Shown piece by piece: positions 1 to 9,448 of a DNA stretch of 39,597 nucleotides. This DNA is from CAVZLD01 sp964522605. GTDB lineage: Bacteria > Planctomycetota > Planctomycetia > Pirellulales > Pirellulaceae. The notes below the pieces were generated by a model. It saw nothing but the letters and a program-made list of their open reading frames with translations. It ran no database searches and had not been told where the DNA came from. The DNA is taken from NCBI GenBank assembly GCA_964522605.1, contig CAZFWV010000024.1:1-39597 (forward strand). Direction: 5' to 3'. Position numbers and translations under genes: made by a program. How positions within the stretch are numbered: position 1 is the first letter of the stretch; each line of letters opens with the position of its first letter.

Positions 1-363
1 GGATCTCACAGTCTCGGATCCTCAGCGGAAATGACATGGCAGTCTTGCCTCGTGACGAACGTCGGCCGATAGCGCCAATTCATAGTGCTTCGTCCTGCCG
101 CGGTAGGCAACTAGCTGACGCGCGGGCAATACCACCTGTGCACTCCTTGTCCGATGGCCGACAGTGTCCAATCGGCGCTGAATCAAACCTTCTATTGATG
201 GCACAAATTACGGCCAAATCAGACGTTCAGCCAAATGAGCGTCTCACCCCACGAGTATATCGGACGAATTCTGTGCGTCGACAAAGGTGTCCCACCGTCG
301 ACCCATCGGCCCGCCGTCGGGGGGCTGGACTGTCCCAGAAAATTCGGTGGTTACTCGGAATTC
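1..363. other. Non-coding or unassigned left edge
   Basis: No convincing gene is visible in these 363 bases. Several short open frames overlap on both strands, but they have arginine- and proline-rich shadow-like composition and no recognisable domain. The segment lies downstream of the minus-strand membrane protein that ends at 364. No hairpin followed by a T-run was seen. Confidence 0.4.
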
Positions 364-753
364 CTAAACCATTACCAGTTGCATAAGCACGAAGAGCGTC
401 AGCAAAGTCAGCACGAACAAGTGGAGGACGAGATTCGACTCTCTTCGGTGAAAACTCCATCCCCACGTCGCGATCCCCAGCAATGCGGTCAACACGCCAA
501 GTCCTTGAGCCACTTCAGCTGCGCCAATGGTAGCCGCCACGTCATCGCTCGGTACTCGAGTCGCGACGGCGATACCTACCTGGCTCTCCCAATTCTTTTG
601 CAGAACACTCAACGTCACGGCTATCACAAGCAGAACGACAGTCACCGCAAGTAATGCGACTCCCGCGGTCGGCGCGGCCTCAACAGCGTCTGCACCACGG
701 CAAACCTGCAATCTGTCATCCTTGCCTTGATGTGGATTTGTGTGTCCGGTCAT
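364..753 (-). CDS. Small membrane protein of unknown function (129 aa)
   Basis: Not recognised as a named family. The product has about three hydrophobic stretches, at roughly residues 28-51, 78-99 and 107-129. The last reaches the C-terminus, so the protein is probably an integral inner-membrane protein with little soluble domain. It lies 102 bases downstream of another small membrane protein on the same strand, and the two may be co-transcribed. The ATG at 753 has only a weak ribosome-binding site. Support comes from membrane-type composition across the whole frame, which the overlapping frames lack. No catalytic motif is visible. Confidence 0.55.
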   Translation of the reverse strand: MTGHTNPHQGKDDRLQVCRGADAVEAAPTAGVALLAVTVVLLVIAVTLSVLQKNWESQVGIAVATRVPSDDVAATIGAAEVAQGLGVLTALLGIATWGWSFHRRESNLVLHLFVLTLLTLFVLMQLVMV

Positions 754-855
754 CTATGCTCGGGCAGCCGGATTGAGCCGTGCCAGAATGGATGGTTTTG
801 TGCAACGTATCTCTTTGCAGCGTGTGGAATCGCAGGTCTCCACAAAATCGCTGAA

Positions 856-1215
856 TCAGACCTCACTTCTGCCAGGCGCGTCGCAGCTCTCAGGCGGCAA
901 CCCTTTATCCTGAGCACGTCGCCTGGGCACTGATGGCTGGGACTCTCTGTATCGCCCGACAAACACGATCGCCAGCGCGAACATCGCTGTGGACGCAAGA
1001 AGACTGATGAAACCCAGTAAGAGAATGATGCCGGTGGCCTCCAGGTGTCCAACGAAAATGGCTCCAAGCACCGACGCTAGCCCTCCAAAGACTAGCCACA
1101 CTCCAACCAAAGCAAATGCTACTGCTAACAGCACGCAGATCACCGTCGCCGATAACAGGATCCATCGCGGCCGGGTCAGATCGGCTGAGTTTTTTGCACC
1201 TTGCCCCAGCGCCAT
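856..1215 (-). CDS. Small membrane protein of unknown function (119 aa)
   Basis: Not recognised. About three membrane-spanning stretches fill residues 18-87, followed by a polar, positively charged tail of about 30 residues (RYRESQPSVPRRRAQDKG) that is probably cytoplasmic. The start at 1215 is supported by GGAGAG a few bases upstream of ATG. The gene precedes the second small membrane protein on the same strand. Similar size, topology and tandem placement suggest a pair, but no function can be assigned from sequence alone. Confidence 0.6.
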   Translation of the reverse strand: MALGQGAKNSADLTRPRWILLSATVICVLLAVAFALVGVWLVFGGLASVLGAIFVGHLEATGIILLLGFISLLASTAMFALAIVFVGRYRESQPSVPRRRAQDKGLPPESCDAPGRSEV

Positions 1216-1513
1216 GAATGTCTCTCCACGGTAAACGTTCCACCGACCCGCTAATCACTCCATCTTAGCGCATCCTAGTTTGCCCTGAAGGGCGTGCTCG
1301 CTTCGCGCAGGCGGCTGCATCGACCGCCTGCAATTTCGCCGGTCGCTCAGCTGCCCAATTCGCGTCCCGGTGGGCTAACTGGCGTGAAGTGAAGGTGCGG
1401 AGGCTGCTGCGGCCGAGCCCGACCCAAGTTACCAATCGACGACGAGGGCCAACCGTCCGCAACACCCCGACACGGTGCACGATGCGTTACGCTGCGCCAA
1501 ACCGCCACTGCGA
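1216..1513. other. Intergenic region downstream of pgk
   Basis: 298 bases between pgk and the small membrane protein, both on the minus strand. It holds an 8-bp perfect inverted repeat, GCAGGCGG/CCGCCTGC (1307-1314 and 1324-1331), with a 9-base loop, and a short GCCCT-GA-AGGGC palindrome near 1282. Neither is followed by a T-run on either strand, so a terminator is not supported. An open frame here has no protein-like composition. Confidence 0.4.
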
Positions 1514-2698
1514 CTACTTGTCATCCAGGGCTTCAACGGCGGCAAACTTTTGGCCTTCGAGCATCGCCAGGCTGGCGCCGCCACCGGTGCTGACGTGCGT
1601 CACCTGGTCGGCAAATCCGAGTTGCTGGATCGCCGCCGCGCTGTCGCCGCCGCCGATGATGCTGGTCCCCTGCCCTTCCGCGATGGCTTTGGCAACGGCT
1701 TTGGTGCCTTCGTCGAAGGGAGGCATCTCGAAGACCCCCATCGGGCCGTTCCAAACGATCGTCTTGGCGCTGCGTACGATCTCGGCGTATTGCTGGGCGG
1801 TTTCGGGTCCGATGTCTAGTCCTTGATATCCTTCGGGAATCTTGCCGGCGGGGACGATCTTCTTGTTGCAGTCGCTCTTGAAGGCGTCGCCACAATGGTT
1901 ATCCACGGGCAGCACCAGCTTCTCTCCTCCCTCGGCTAACAACTTCTTGGCCAGATCCACTTTGTCGGCTTCGACCAAGCTATCTCCAACGGAACCTCCC
2001 TCGGCGAGAACGAACGTATACGCCATCGCTCCGCCAATCAGCACCTGGTCACAGATCCGCAAGAGATTCTGAATCACGCTGATCTTATCCGAGACCTTCG
2101 CGCCTCCCAGAATGGCGACAAAGGGATGTTCCGGATCCGCAATCACATCGGTCAGGTACTGGATTTCTTTGGCCACCAGGAAGCCAACGACTTTCGGTTT
2201 ACTGCCCATCGCCTGCGGCACGGCGAGCATCGAAGCATCTTTCCGGTGACACGTTCCAAACGCGTCGTTGCAGTACACGTCAGCCATCTCTGCCAAGGCG
2301 TTGGCAAAATCCTCGGCTCCTGATTTCTCTCCCGGATTGAAGCGCAGATTCTCCAGAACCAGGACATCACCTGGCTGCTGTTGCTTGACTTTTGCCTGGG
2401 CGTCAGGACCCACCGTGTCGCTGGCGAATGCGACCGGTTTCCCCAGCAGCTCAGACAACTTTTCCGCGGTTGGCTGCAGGCTGAATTCCGGCTGTGGCTT
2501 ATCCTTCGGACGCCCCAGGTGACTCATCAGGATCAGCTTCCCTCCTCGTTCTAACACCGATTGGATCGAGGGGAGAGCCATCCGAATCCGACGGTCGTCG
2601 GTGATCTGTTGCTGTTCATCCAGGGGTACGTTGAAGTCCACCCGCATCAAGACCGTCTTGCCCTTCACGTCCACGTCTGCGATTGTCTTTTTGGCCAT
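1514..2698 (-). CDS. pgk: Phosphoglycerate kinase
   Basis: Catalyses reversible phosphoryl transfer between 1,3-bisphosphoglycerate and ADP in glycolysis and gluconeogenesis, in the cytoplasm. The 394-aa length is normal for a bacterial monomeric PGK. Family motifs are all present: RVDFNVPLD at 19-27 and SHLGRPK at 59-65 in the substrate-binding N-domain, GGAKVSDK at 198-205, GPMGVFE at 318-324, GGGDSAAA at 349-356 and STGGGASL at 370-377 in the nucleotide-binding C-domain. The frame is open for 93 codons upstream, but the ATG at 2698 is chosen because PGK homology begins there and GAGGAAGGA precedes it at good spacing. It stands alone, divergent from the YjbQ gene, without gap or tpi next to it. 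Nothing is missing from the active site. Confidence 0.98.
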   Translation of the reverse strand: MAKKTIADVDVKGKTVLMRVDFNVPLDEQQQITDDRRIRMALPSIQSVLERGGKLILMSHLGRPKDKPQPEFSLQPTAEKLSELLGKPVAFASDTVGPDAQAKVKQQQPGDVLVLENLRFNPGEKSGAEDFANALAEMADVYCNDAFGTCHRKDASMLAVPQAMGSKPKVVGFLVAKEIQYLTDVIADPEHPFVAILGGAKVSDKISVIQNLLRICDQVLIGGAMAYTFVLAEGGSVGDSLVEADKVDLAKKLLAEGGEKLVLPVDNHCGDAFKSDCNKKIVPAGKIPEGYQGLDIGPETAQQYAEIVRSAKTIVWNGPMGVFEMPPFDEGTKAVAKAIAEGQGTSIIGGGDSAAAIQQLGFADQVTHVSTGGGASLAMLEGQKFAAVEALDDK

Positions 2699-3023
2699 CG
2701 TGCGATTGTCCTTCCTCGTCTGCTGTGTTGATGAGAGGACTTCGAGACCGCCGCAGGCGGACAGCCCGAAGTCTTCGCCGTTCGTTTCGTCCTCAATTCG
2801 ACCGACCCACCCGCGACCCGATCTCCGACCCTCGTCGGCCGAATCGGCGGCTGGAGAATCCGCTATTTTAGAGGCTGCCCCAGGGGGGTTAAAGCGGGCA
2901 TCGTTTCCGCGGTTTTCCGCCCGTGGCTCGCCGACGCAACGCCGCTTCGAACGCTTCGTGGCCACGCATCGGGTCATCCCGAGGAAAGAGTGGCTTGAAC
3001 TTCAGAGAATCAGGGAGATCCCC
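2699..3023. other. Divergent spacer between pgk and the YjbQ gene
   Basis: 325 bases carrying the ribosome-binding sites of both divergent genes. On the minus strand a short hairpin, CCGCC-GCA-GGCGG (2748-2760), lies in the presumed pgk leader. A candidate pgk promoter is listed separately. Open frames crossing this spacer are upstream extensions of pgk and yjbQ without family homology. Confidence 0.45.
2865..2892 (-). promoter_or_regulatory. Candidate sigma-70-type promoter for pgk
   Basis: Read on the minus strand: TTAACC, 16 bases, then TAAAAT. The -10 matches 5 of 6 consensus bases and the -35 matches 4 of 6. The transcript would have a leader of about 160 bases before the pgk ATG. The assignment rests on consensus matching only, and planctomycete promoters are poorly defined. 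Confidence 0.3.
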
Positions 3024-3440
3024 ATGGTCCACCAGGAACGATTTACGTTGGAGACCGCCGGTCACGGTCAATTGCAGGACATTACAGACCGCGTTGCGGC
3101 AATCGTCGAGCGTAGCGGGATTCGTGCCGGGACGGTCAACGTCTTTCACGTGGGCAGCACGGGCGCCATCGGCACGATCGAATTCGAACCAGGACTACAG
3201 GACGATCTGCCGCAGCTGCTCGATCGCCTGATTCCTCCGAGCCGCGATTACGGACACGAAAGAGCCTGGCATGACGGAAACGGTCATTCGCACCTGCAGG
3301 CAACTTGGCTCGGCCCTTCGCTGTCGGTTCCCATCCATGATGGGCAACCGATTCTCGGTACGTGGCAACAGATCTTCCACTTGGAATGCGATGTTCGCAG
3401 CCGACGGCGGGAGATCGTCGTCACCGTCGTCGGCGAATGA
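3024..3440 (+). CDS. YjbQ/UPF0047 family protein
   Basis: A 138-aa protein covering the complete YjbQ (UPF0047) fold. Members have been linked to secondary thiamine phosphate synthase activity, but the physiological role is uncertain. Signature segments are HVGSTGAIGTIEFEPG at 42-57, the histidine-rich HDGNGHSH at 83-90 and LGTWQQIF at 111-118, followed by HLECD. These contain the conserved His and Glu residues of the family's active-site cleft. The ATG at 3024 is preceded by AGGGAGA and fits the family length. The frame is open 141 codons further upstream, but that extension looks non-coding and overlaps pgk. The gene converges with the giant membrane protein, whose stop lies only 9 bases away. 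Confidence 0.93.
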   Translation: MVHQERFTLETAGHGQLQDITDRVAAIVERSGIRAGTVNVFHVGSTGAIGTIEFEPGLQDDLPQLLDRLIPPSRDYGHERAWHDGNGHSHLQATWLGPSLSVPIHDGQPILGTWQQIFHLECDVRSRRREIVVTVVGE

Positions 3441-3449
3441 GGAACCCGA

Positions 3450-6400
3450 TCACGCCTCCCAGCTTTTCAATTGCTCGACCAAGCCTAAGACCTCCTGTCG
3501 TTTCCGCTCAAACACCGCAAACAAGGCAATAATCAGAACCCCCACAATGATTCCCGTCACGTACCAAAGCCACGTCTGCTGAAGGTCGACTGCCGCGTGC
3601 CAAATGACGGTGAGCAACGAGACGACGAGGAAGGTCAAACCAAGGAACAAAAAGGCGCGGACGCGAAACAGGATCCCCGCGAAGATTCCCAGCAAAGAGA
3701 AGCCGGCCAAAATCATCGGCAACCAGGGCGCCTCAGCGACGCCGTGGATGAAAATGTCAGCGGTGGACGATGTGTAGATCACCGAGGAAGTCAGGTAGCG
3801 GATGGAGGTCATTTGTGCCGCGGTCAATTGTCGCCGGTTCAGGTAGGCGGCAACCAGGACGCAGGCAGCCAGAGGCACGAGCCACAGCTGCGGATGCTCC
3901 AAGAAGCTGATCTGGGCCGTCTTCTGCAGGAAGTACCAGAGGCCTCCATTGGCGGCCAGGACGGCGAGCAGTCCAAAACCGAACGATCGGCGGAGGATGG
4001 ATAGCGCAGCATAGAGTCCGCCGACCGCCAACAAGACAACGGAGTAATGAACTTCCTGGGGAACCACCCAGAACGCGAGGACCGGCAACAACGGCAACAG
4101 AATCCCGGTTCTCTCAAGCGGCTCGGCCAAAACCTCTTGGTGTCGCCGACGAAACCATTCGCTGAGTCCAACTCCCAGAAAAGCGAGGGCCATCACGATC
4201 AGCGTCCAATACTGCTGAACGACGCCGCTGAACAACTCCGGCACCGTGACGCGCAGGTGGAAGCAGAGTAAGGCGATGAACGCCTCGGCGGCATACACAT
4301 AAATCGTCCGCCGTTTTTCGCTCAATCCGAACGGATCTCGTCCCGGCACAACTGCGGCCACCAAACTGGCAGCAGTCATCGCCAGCAAGGCCAGCGCTAC
4401 TGCGACAATGCCCTGCCACGCCATGTGAGCTTCGCCGTATTGCAAAAACAGCATCGCCTCGCTGCCGAGAACGACGAGGCCCGAGAGGGCGCCCGCGCCC
4501 ACGAGCCCGGGAACCAACCGCTGGGCTGCAGCAGTCCAGGCATTCTCGCGCCGCCACAGCTTGACCAAACCCACCGCATACAACGCCGCCGTACCCAACA
4601 GAGAAACCGTGAGCACGACCCACCGGTTCAACCATTGGTCGTGGGGTGCCGTCGGAGACAACCAGGCCCAACCAAAACAGACTGCCGCCACAACGCCAAT
4701 CAGCAGAGCGGCATACCGCAATTCGGTTTCGCGACGACCTCGGGCCAACAATCCCATGGCTAGGGCTTGCGCGGCAGCGGCTTGGCTCACAGCCACCCGC
4801 AATCCCAGGTTCTCGCAACTGAACTGAACCCAAACCGCCAGTCCACAAACCACGATCGCCAACATTCCATTCAACGGAATGAGCCACTTCTGGCTCGGGA
4901 TTTGGCTGTCGGTGGCCTCAGGAACACCCAATTGCCGCAGGGCAGACTGAAGTCCCTCCCGTCGACTCCACAGATAACTGGTCGCCACGCCATAGGCCGA
5001 AAGTAGCAGAGGCGACAACCAGAGAATTGCATCCGCGGGAACATTCAGGCGATCCAGCAGCAACCCCGTGGCGACAAGACCGGTCAGATACCAAAACATG
5101 ACTGACCATTGCCGGTGTGGATCCCACAAGCAACTACCCGCGGCCAAAAGAACCGCCATCAGGCCGAGAAGAACGATTCCAAGTGGCGCGACGACGCTGG
5201 ATCCTACGACATCCGTCGCGAGTCCCAGCCCCACAGCAAATCCCAGCAGCAGGATCGCGAGGAACGTGACGAAGTTGTGCAAATCGGGCCAACGAAAACC
5301 AAGTCTCCTTGCGTCTCGATCGCGGCGACGCAGCGCGAGCCACAATGGAGCGGGCAGCGCGAGAATCGCTGTATTCCAATAAATGAAACTCAGCACGGCC
5401 TCTTGGCCCGTCGCAATTCGCTTGTACCCATAGAGGACATACCAGAATGACGCGCCCAGGTTGAGCAGCGCCGATGCGAGCCAGTTGTATCGCTGTCGGT
5501 CCGTCGCGATCCGGCGTTGAACGCTGAGCACCGCCGCGGCTCCTAACCCAGCGACGGACCACAAATGCGCTTGGCGATCCACCGGGATCGATCGCAGACT
5601 GAACAACACGAGAGCGGCGAGCGGTACGAGGCGTAACATCCCGAGCAACCAATCCGTCGCTTCGCGCGAGTCGGATGCGATTTCCGCCGCTGCAGCTGTT
5701 GTAACGGGATCACCGGAGGCCGAATCCACGAACTTGCGATCTCCCAAAAAAACCTGGGACGACCGGTTCTTTTCCCATGCTTCCCACGCAATCACCGCGA
5801 TTCCTGCGACGAACATGGCCATCTGGAGCAGGTGGTAGGTGGACCATCTCCCACCGAGCCAAGCAATTGGCCACGCGCTGACCTGCAGCGCGACCAGGAT
5901 GACAAATGCATAGGACAAGACCTGGCTCAGGATTGGCGAAACAGCTCTTCCAGAGAACCAGAAGAAGGCGATTGCGTGCGCCGTCACGAGCGCGAGAGCA
6001 CTCCAGCCCCAGACTCCAGCAGCCACCGTGCCGTTTCTCATCACGTTGGGCGAGACGAAAACGGCTGTAACCACAGCCAGAACCGGTAACAGGAAGAACC
6101 CGTTCGCCACGTACAGTTGTGTCCGGCGCCATCCGTCCGGCGCCCAGCGCGGCCGGTGGGACACGACGCGGAATCGAACGAAGATCAGCCAACCAATCCC
6201 GTACACCGACGCAATCAACGCGTTCAATTGTGCCAGTCGGACCCACTGTTCGAGGGTCAACGTACCGGCGACACGCAGACTGAGCAGATAAGCCGCAGTC
6301 CCCGCGAAGTTCAGCATCAATCCCGCGCCAAATGCCAGCGGTTCGGAGCGCAGGCTGATCGCGTGGCCGATCAACGCCACGCCGATCAAGATCAGGGGAA

Positions 6401-9167
6401 TCGTGTAGGAAGCTGCCAAGCCGATCTCGCTGAAGAACGAATCGGCATTCGGTCCAATCACCGGATGCGCCGCCAGCGACTGTCCCACCACGAAGCAGCT
6501 CATGGCAAACAGCGGCATGACCGCAAGAATAATCAGGCTGCCAGCCACCGCCTGCCATCCATTTGATTCCGATGGCAGCCAAGCCCGACCCATCAAGGCC
6601 GCAACGATCGCCGATAAAGCCAATACCCCCAGCCACCAAAGCAGATCGAACTGGGCACCCGTCGGCGGCGTCAGGGAAAGAGCCGCCAAGGCGACAAAGA
6701 AGGCCATCGCCAACACGGGTGCCGCGGCCAGCAAGAGCAACAGGGAAAAACTCTGGCCCGCGGTTGCCCGAGAATCGTCCGACACGACCCCCCAACGGCG
6801 CAAGAACTTCACAAGCGGACGGCGCAGCCAGACCAGCGTCGAGGCAGCTAGAAAGAAGAACGCCGACGTCCATCGTAATGCAGACGCGACCGCAACGTCC
6901 GACTCCCAATGCGCCGCAACCAGCAACGGAATCGTAGACGCCGCCATGGTCATTCCTGCCAGTGCGCCGAACCCCTTCTCCTCACGCAAACTGACGATAA
7001 AGCCAAGCCCCACAACCAAGCACAGAACCCAGCTGAGCGTTCCGCGAGCCGGTTCGTGCGGCAGTTGCATGAATTGGTATGCTTCTGGCGACGGAATAAC
7101 GCGTTGTTCACCGACGCGGGGCGAAAGTTCCTGAGCAATCCCGGGCACGACGGCATGAATTGCCAACAGAACCAGCAGCATGCCCGCGACGACTAGCGCG
7201 ATCCGATCCACGCTGGGCCAACCTGATCGGACCGTCCGCAGCCACCATTCCCATCGAAGACGCTTGTCGACCTCTTGGATTCCAGTGAGCCGTGGAACTC
7301 CGAATATCCTCAGAACGGACCACGCGAGAAAGTAAACGGCCAAGACGATTCCCTGCCACTGCAAGCTGATCGGGTGCAACCACCCTCGATCCCCTGCGGA
7401 ATACCAGCTCTGACCTTCCAAGCGATGATCCACCAAGACCATCAGCGATAGCGCAAGCGCAGCCTGAAACATCGAAAACAGCAGGCGAGATTCCAGCAGC
7501 CACGCGAGATTCAACCAGATCAGCCCAATCCATAGGACTTGCCCCGGCGAAACGGGCTCGTTCCAGAACAGCGCACGGGCACCGATCAGCAAGGTCGCTG
7601 CCAGGCTGCTCCCAAAGGACCAGACGACACTTGGAGCGAACGTGGCAGGACGTTGCGTCAGCCAGGCTGCTGCCGCCGCAACTCCCATCAAAGTGGCGTG
7701 GAGCAGCAGCGCGATCAGCCAGAGCGCCGAAGGTGACAGATCGATCATCCAGGGTCCGTAGACGATCCCTTGCCCCAGCGCTCCCAACAACAACAATCCA
7801 GCGACCGCCTGCACCCAGGCAAATCGCCCGAAGAAAGCCACACCTGCAGCGACCAGGCCGTAAAAGGCCAACAGCCACGTCAGGTACTCGGGATCGCCCG
7901 CAACGCCCCAGCCATACCCCGTAACCAAAAGAAGGCCCACACCAGCCGTCACGGCGCCGATGATGCCATAACTGGCAGCGGGTATGCTCCCCGGGAGTTT
8001 CGATAATGCCCATGCAGCGCCGAGCTGCGCGAAGGCAACCAAGGTCATGACTCGCCCCGCTGTCGCCGACATCAAAGCCGAAACCAACAGTCCGGGCGAA
8101 TCGACCGTCCAGGAAAGCTTCTGCCGCGCGATCAACAGCAAGACCGTCGCAGCGCCCGCGTTGAGAATCGCAGCAGGAATATGCAGTTCGTCGATGTCGA
8201 ACCGATAAGCCAGGAACGTTAATCCAAGACTGCCCAAGATCGCGCAGGAAGCCAAGAGAATCGGCTGGGGCCAAGCCCAGGCAAGTCCGGCGATCGCACC
8301 AACGGCGGCAATCACGACAAGCGTCGTTCCCACCATGCTCTGGCTTTGCTCTTCGCTGCCGGGACGTTTCCAGAGGATCAGTCCATTCGCCAACGCGGGT
8401 ATCCCCATCAGCAACGACAATGGCGCCAGCCACTGCCATTGCTCCGCACTCCGGTCCGCTTTGACGAATAGCAATCCTAAAGCGACGGCGAGCGAAAACG
8501 AAACCAATCCGAGTTGCTTCAGAAGCTCATTCCCCTGACGTTCGTTGAGCGGCTGATCTTCCCTCTTCCGCCAGACGATCGGAAACTGAGTCCCTACGTA
8601 CACGGCTAACCCCGACAAGACAAAACCATAGAGTTGTCCTACCGACGCATCGGCCGTGACATGTCGTCGCAGAACGAGTTGGCCCACCGCGGGCAAGACC
8701 ACGCCGACAGTGACCGGGATCGTCCACGAGGGTGTGATGATCTTCGCTGCCAAGTAAACGAGTGTCCCGAGCAGCAGGGTCGAAAGACTTTCACCAACGA
8801 GAAGGGGCAGCGTGAGCTGCTGACTGCCTTCGGAGAAAGCAGCAATCGCTAAGAAATTCAATGGCACCAGTAGCGTCGACGTCAACAGAATCCCCTGACT
8901 GGTCGTCGGCAGTTTCCATTTCCGCGCCGCGTAGAGCCCGATTCCGAACAGTGCCGCGGTCACGCCGTTGAGTACGCCAAATTTCAAGAAGGGTCGTTCC
9001 GCGATCTTCGACCAGAAGCTGACGACTAAGGCAATCGAACAGGCAACAATCAGCAGGCCGCCTACCAGCTCGCCCCAGCGAATGTGCTTTTCTTCCATGA
9101 ACGCCGCCAACCAGGATTGCCGCGGCATCGCCGGTTCAGCCGGCATCGCAGTCGGCTCAACCAGCAC
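3450..9167 (-). CDS. Giant polytopic membrane protein of unknown function (5' end at assembly gap)
   Basis: A reading frame of 1905 codons made almost entirely of alternating hydrophobic helices and short loops, so several dozen membrane-spanning segments are expected. A recurring pattern of paired hydrophobic segments suggests internal duplication. Only the first 25 or so residues and a few inter-helix loops are polar, and the C-terminus ends in a charged cytoplasmic-type tail (FERKRQEVLGLVEQLKSWEA). It resembles the very long uncharacterised membrane proteins of planctomycetes and the DUF2157/DUF2339-type families, but this is an impression without a search. The listed start is GTG at 9167. 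The frame stays open (REAAERP) to the N-run at 9190, so the true start may lie in the gap. ATG codons at 9146, 9128 and 9098 are alternatives. Confidence 0.8.
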   Translation of the reverse strand: MLVEPTAMPAEPAMPRQSWLAAFMEEKHIRWGELVGGLLIVACSIALVVSFWSKIAERPFLKFGVLNGVTAALFGIGLYAARKWKLPTTSQGILLTSTLLVPLNFLAIAAFSEGSQQLTLPLLVGESLSTLLLGTLVYLAAKIITPSWTIPVTVGVVLPAVGQLVLRRHVTADASVGQLYGFVLSGLAVYVGTQFPIVWRKREDQPLNERQGNELLKQLGLVSFSLAVALGLLFVKADRSAEQWQWLAPLSLLMGIPALANGLILWKRPGSEEQSQSMVGTTLVVIAAVGAIAGLAWAWPQPILLASCAILGSLGLTFLAYRFDIDELHIPAAILNAGAATVLLLIARQKLSWTVDSPGLLVSALMSATAGRVMTLVAFAQLGAAWALSKLPGSIPAASYGIIGAVTAGVGLLLVTGYGWGVAGDPEYLTWLLAFYGLVAAGVAFFGRFAWVQAVAGLLLLGALGQGIVYGPWMIDLSPSALWLIALLLHATLMGVAAAAAWLTQRPATFAPSVVWSFGSSLAATLLIGARALFWNEPVSPGQVLWIGLIWLNLAWLLESRLLFSMFQAALALSLMVLVDHRLEGQSWYSAGDRGWLHPISLQWQGIVLAVYFLAWSVLRIFGVPRLTGIQEVDKRLRWEWWLRTVRSGWPSVDRIALVVAGMLLVLLAIHAVVPGIAQELSPRVGEQRVIPSPEAYQFMQLPHEPARGTLSWVLCLVVGLGFIVSLREEKGFGALAGMTMAASTIPLLVAAHWESDVAVASALRWTSAFFFLAASTLVWLRRPLVKFLRRWGVVSDDSRATAGQSFSLLLLLAAAPVLAMAFFVALAALSLTPPTGAQFDLLWWLGVLALSAIVAALMGRAWLPSESNGWQAVAGSLIILAVMPLFAMSCFVVGQSLAAHPVIGPNADSFFSEIGLAASYTIPLILIGVALIGHAISLRSEPLAFGAGLMLNFAGTAAYLLSLRVAGTLTLEQWVRLAQLNALIASVYGIGWLIFVRFRVVSHRPRWAPDGWRRTQLYVANGFFLLPVLAVVTAVFVSPNVMRNGTVAAGVWGWSALALVTAHAIAFFWFSGRAVSPILSQVLSYAFVILVALQVSAWPIAWLGGRWSTYHLLQMAMFVAGIAVIAWEAWEKNRSSQVFLGDRKFVDSASGDPVTTAAAAEIASDSREATDWLLGMLRLVPLAALVLFSLRSIPVDRQAHLWSVAGLGAAAVLSVQRRIATDRQRYNWLASALLNLGASFWYVLYGYKRIATGQEAVLSFIYWNTAILALPAPLWLALRRRDRDARRLGFRWPDLHNFVTFLAILLLGFAVGLGLATDVVGSSVVAPLGIVLLGLMAVLLAAGSCLWDPHRQWSVMFWYLTGLVATGLLLDRLNVPADAILWLSPLLLSAYGVATSYLWSRREGLQSALRQLGVPEATDSQIPSQKWLIPLNGMLAIVVCGLAVWVQFSCENLGLRVAVSQAAAAQALAMGLLARGRRETELRYAALLIGVVAAVCFGWAWLSPTAPHDQWLNRWVVLTVSLLGTAALYAVGLVKLWRRENAWTAAAQRLVPGLVGAGALSGLVVLGSEAMLFLQYGEAHMAWQGIVAVALALLAMTAASLVAAVVPGRDPFGLSEKRRTIYVYAAEAFIALLCFHLRVTVPELFSGVVQQYWTLIVMALAFLGVGLSEWFRRRHQEVLAEPLERTGILLPLLPVLAFWVVPQEVHYSVVLLAVGGLYAALSILRRSFGFGLLAVLAANGGLWYFLQKTAQISFLEHPQLWLVPLAACVLVAAYLNRRQLTAAQMTSIRYLTSSVIYTSSTADIFIHGVAEAPWLPMILAGFSLLGIFAGILFRVRAFLFLGLTFLVVSLLTVIWHAAVDLQQTWLWYVTGIIVGVLIIALFAVFERKRQEVLGLVEQLKSWEA

Positions 9168-9189
9168 GGGCCTTTCTGCCGCCTCGCGC

Positions 9190-9289
9190 NNNNNNNNNNN
9201 NNNNNNNNNNNNNNNNNNNNNNNNNNNNNNNNNNNNNNNNNNNNNNNNNNNNNNNNNNNNNNNNNNNNNNNNNNNNNNNNNNNNNNNNN
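9190..9289. other. Assembly gap (100 N)
   Basis: A run of exactly 100 N, the conventional size for a gap of unknown length. Its right edge abuts a 7-bp tandem repeat, so the array probably caused the break. The true distance is unknown, and the 5' end of the giant membrane protein gene may be inside. Confidence 0.95.
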
Positions 9290-9362
9290 AGGCTGTAGGC
9301 TGCAGGCTGTAGGCTGCAGGCTACAGACAACTACAGGTTGCGTCCCTGCTGCCCTGTGCAGC
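9290..9362 (-). repeat. Heptamer tandem array plus head of dispersed repeat
   Basis: Plus strand reads AGGCTGT AGGCTGC AGGCTGT AGGCTGC AGGCTAC, five 7-bp units, truncated by the gap. After a short link comes CTACAGGTTGCGTCCCTGC, the reverse complement of the head segment GCAGGGCCGCAACCTGTAG seen at 14929-14947 with one mismatch. This copy is therefore inverted relative to those at 14925, 38090 and 39497. The remaining bases up to the kinase stop (9449) show nothing else. Confidence 0.8.
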
Positions 9363-9448
9363 CCCGTTGTCCGCCGAACTCGACGAGACCGCGCATTTGG
9401 TGCAGTCTGCCCGTTCGACAAGGAAATGTCAGTCCCCCGAAATACGGT

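Noticed and set aside
1307..1331. Hairpin downstream of pgk as a terminator
   Set aside because: The stem is perfect, but no T-run follows on either strand, and it lies about 180 bases past the stop codon.
2601..3023. 141-codon upstream extension of the YjbQ frame overlapping pgk
   Set aside because: It is antisense to the pgk coding region, has low-complexity Arg/Ser/Pro composition, and family homology begins at the ATG at 3024 after AGGGAGA.
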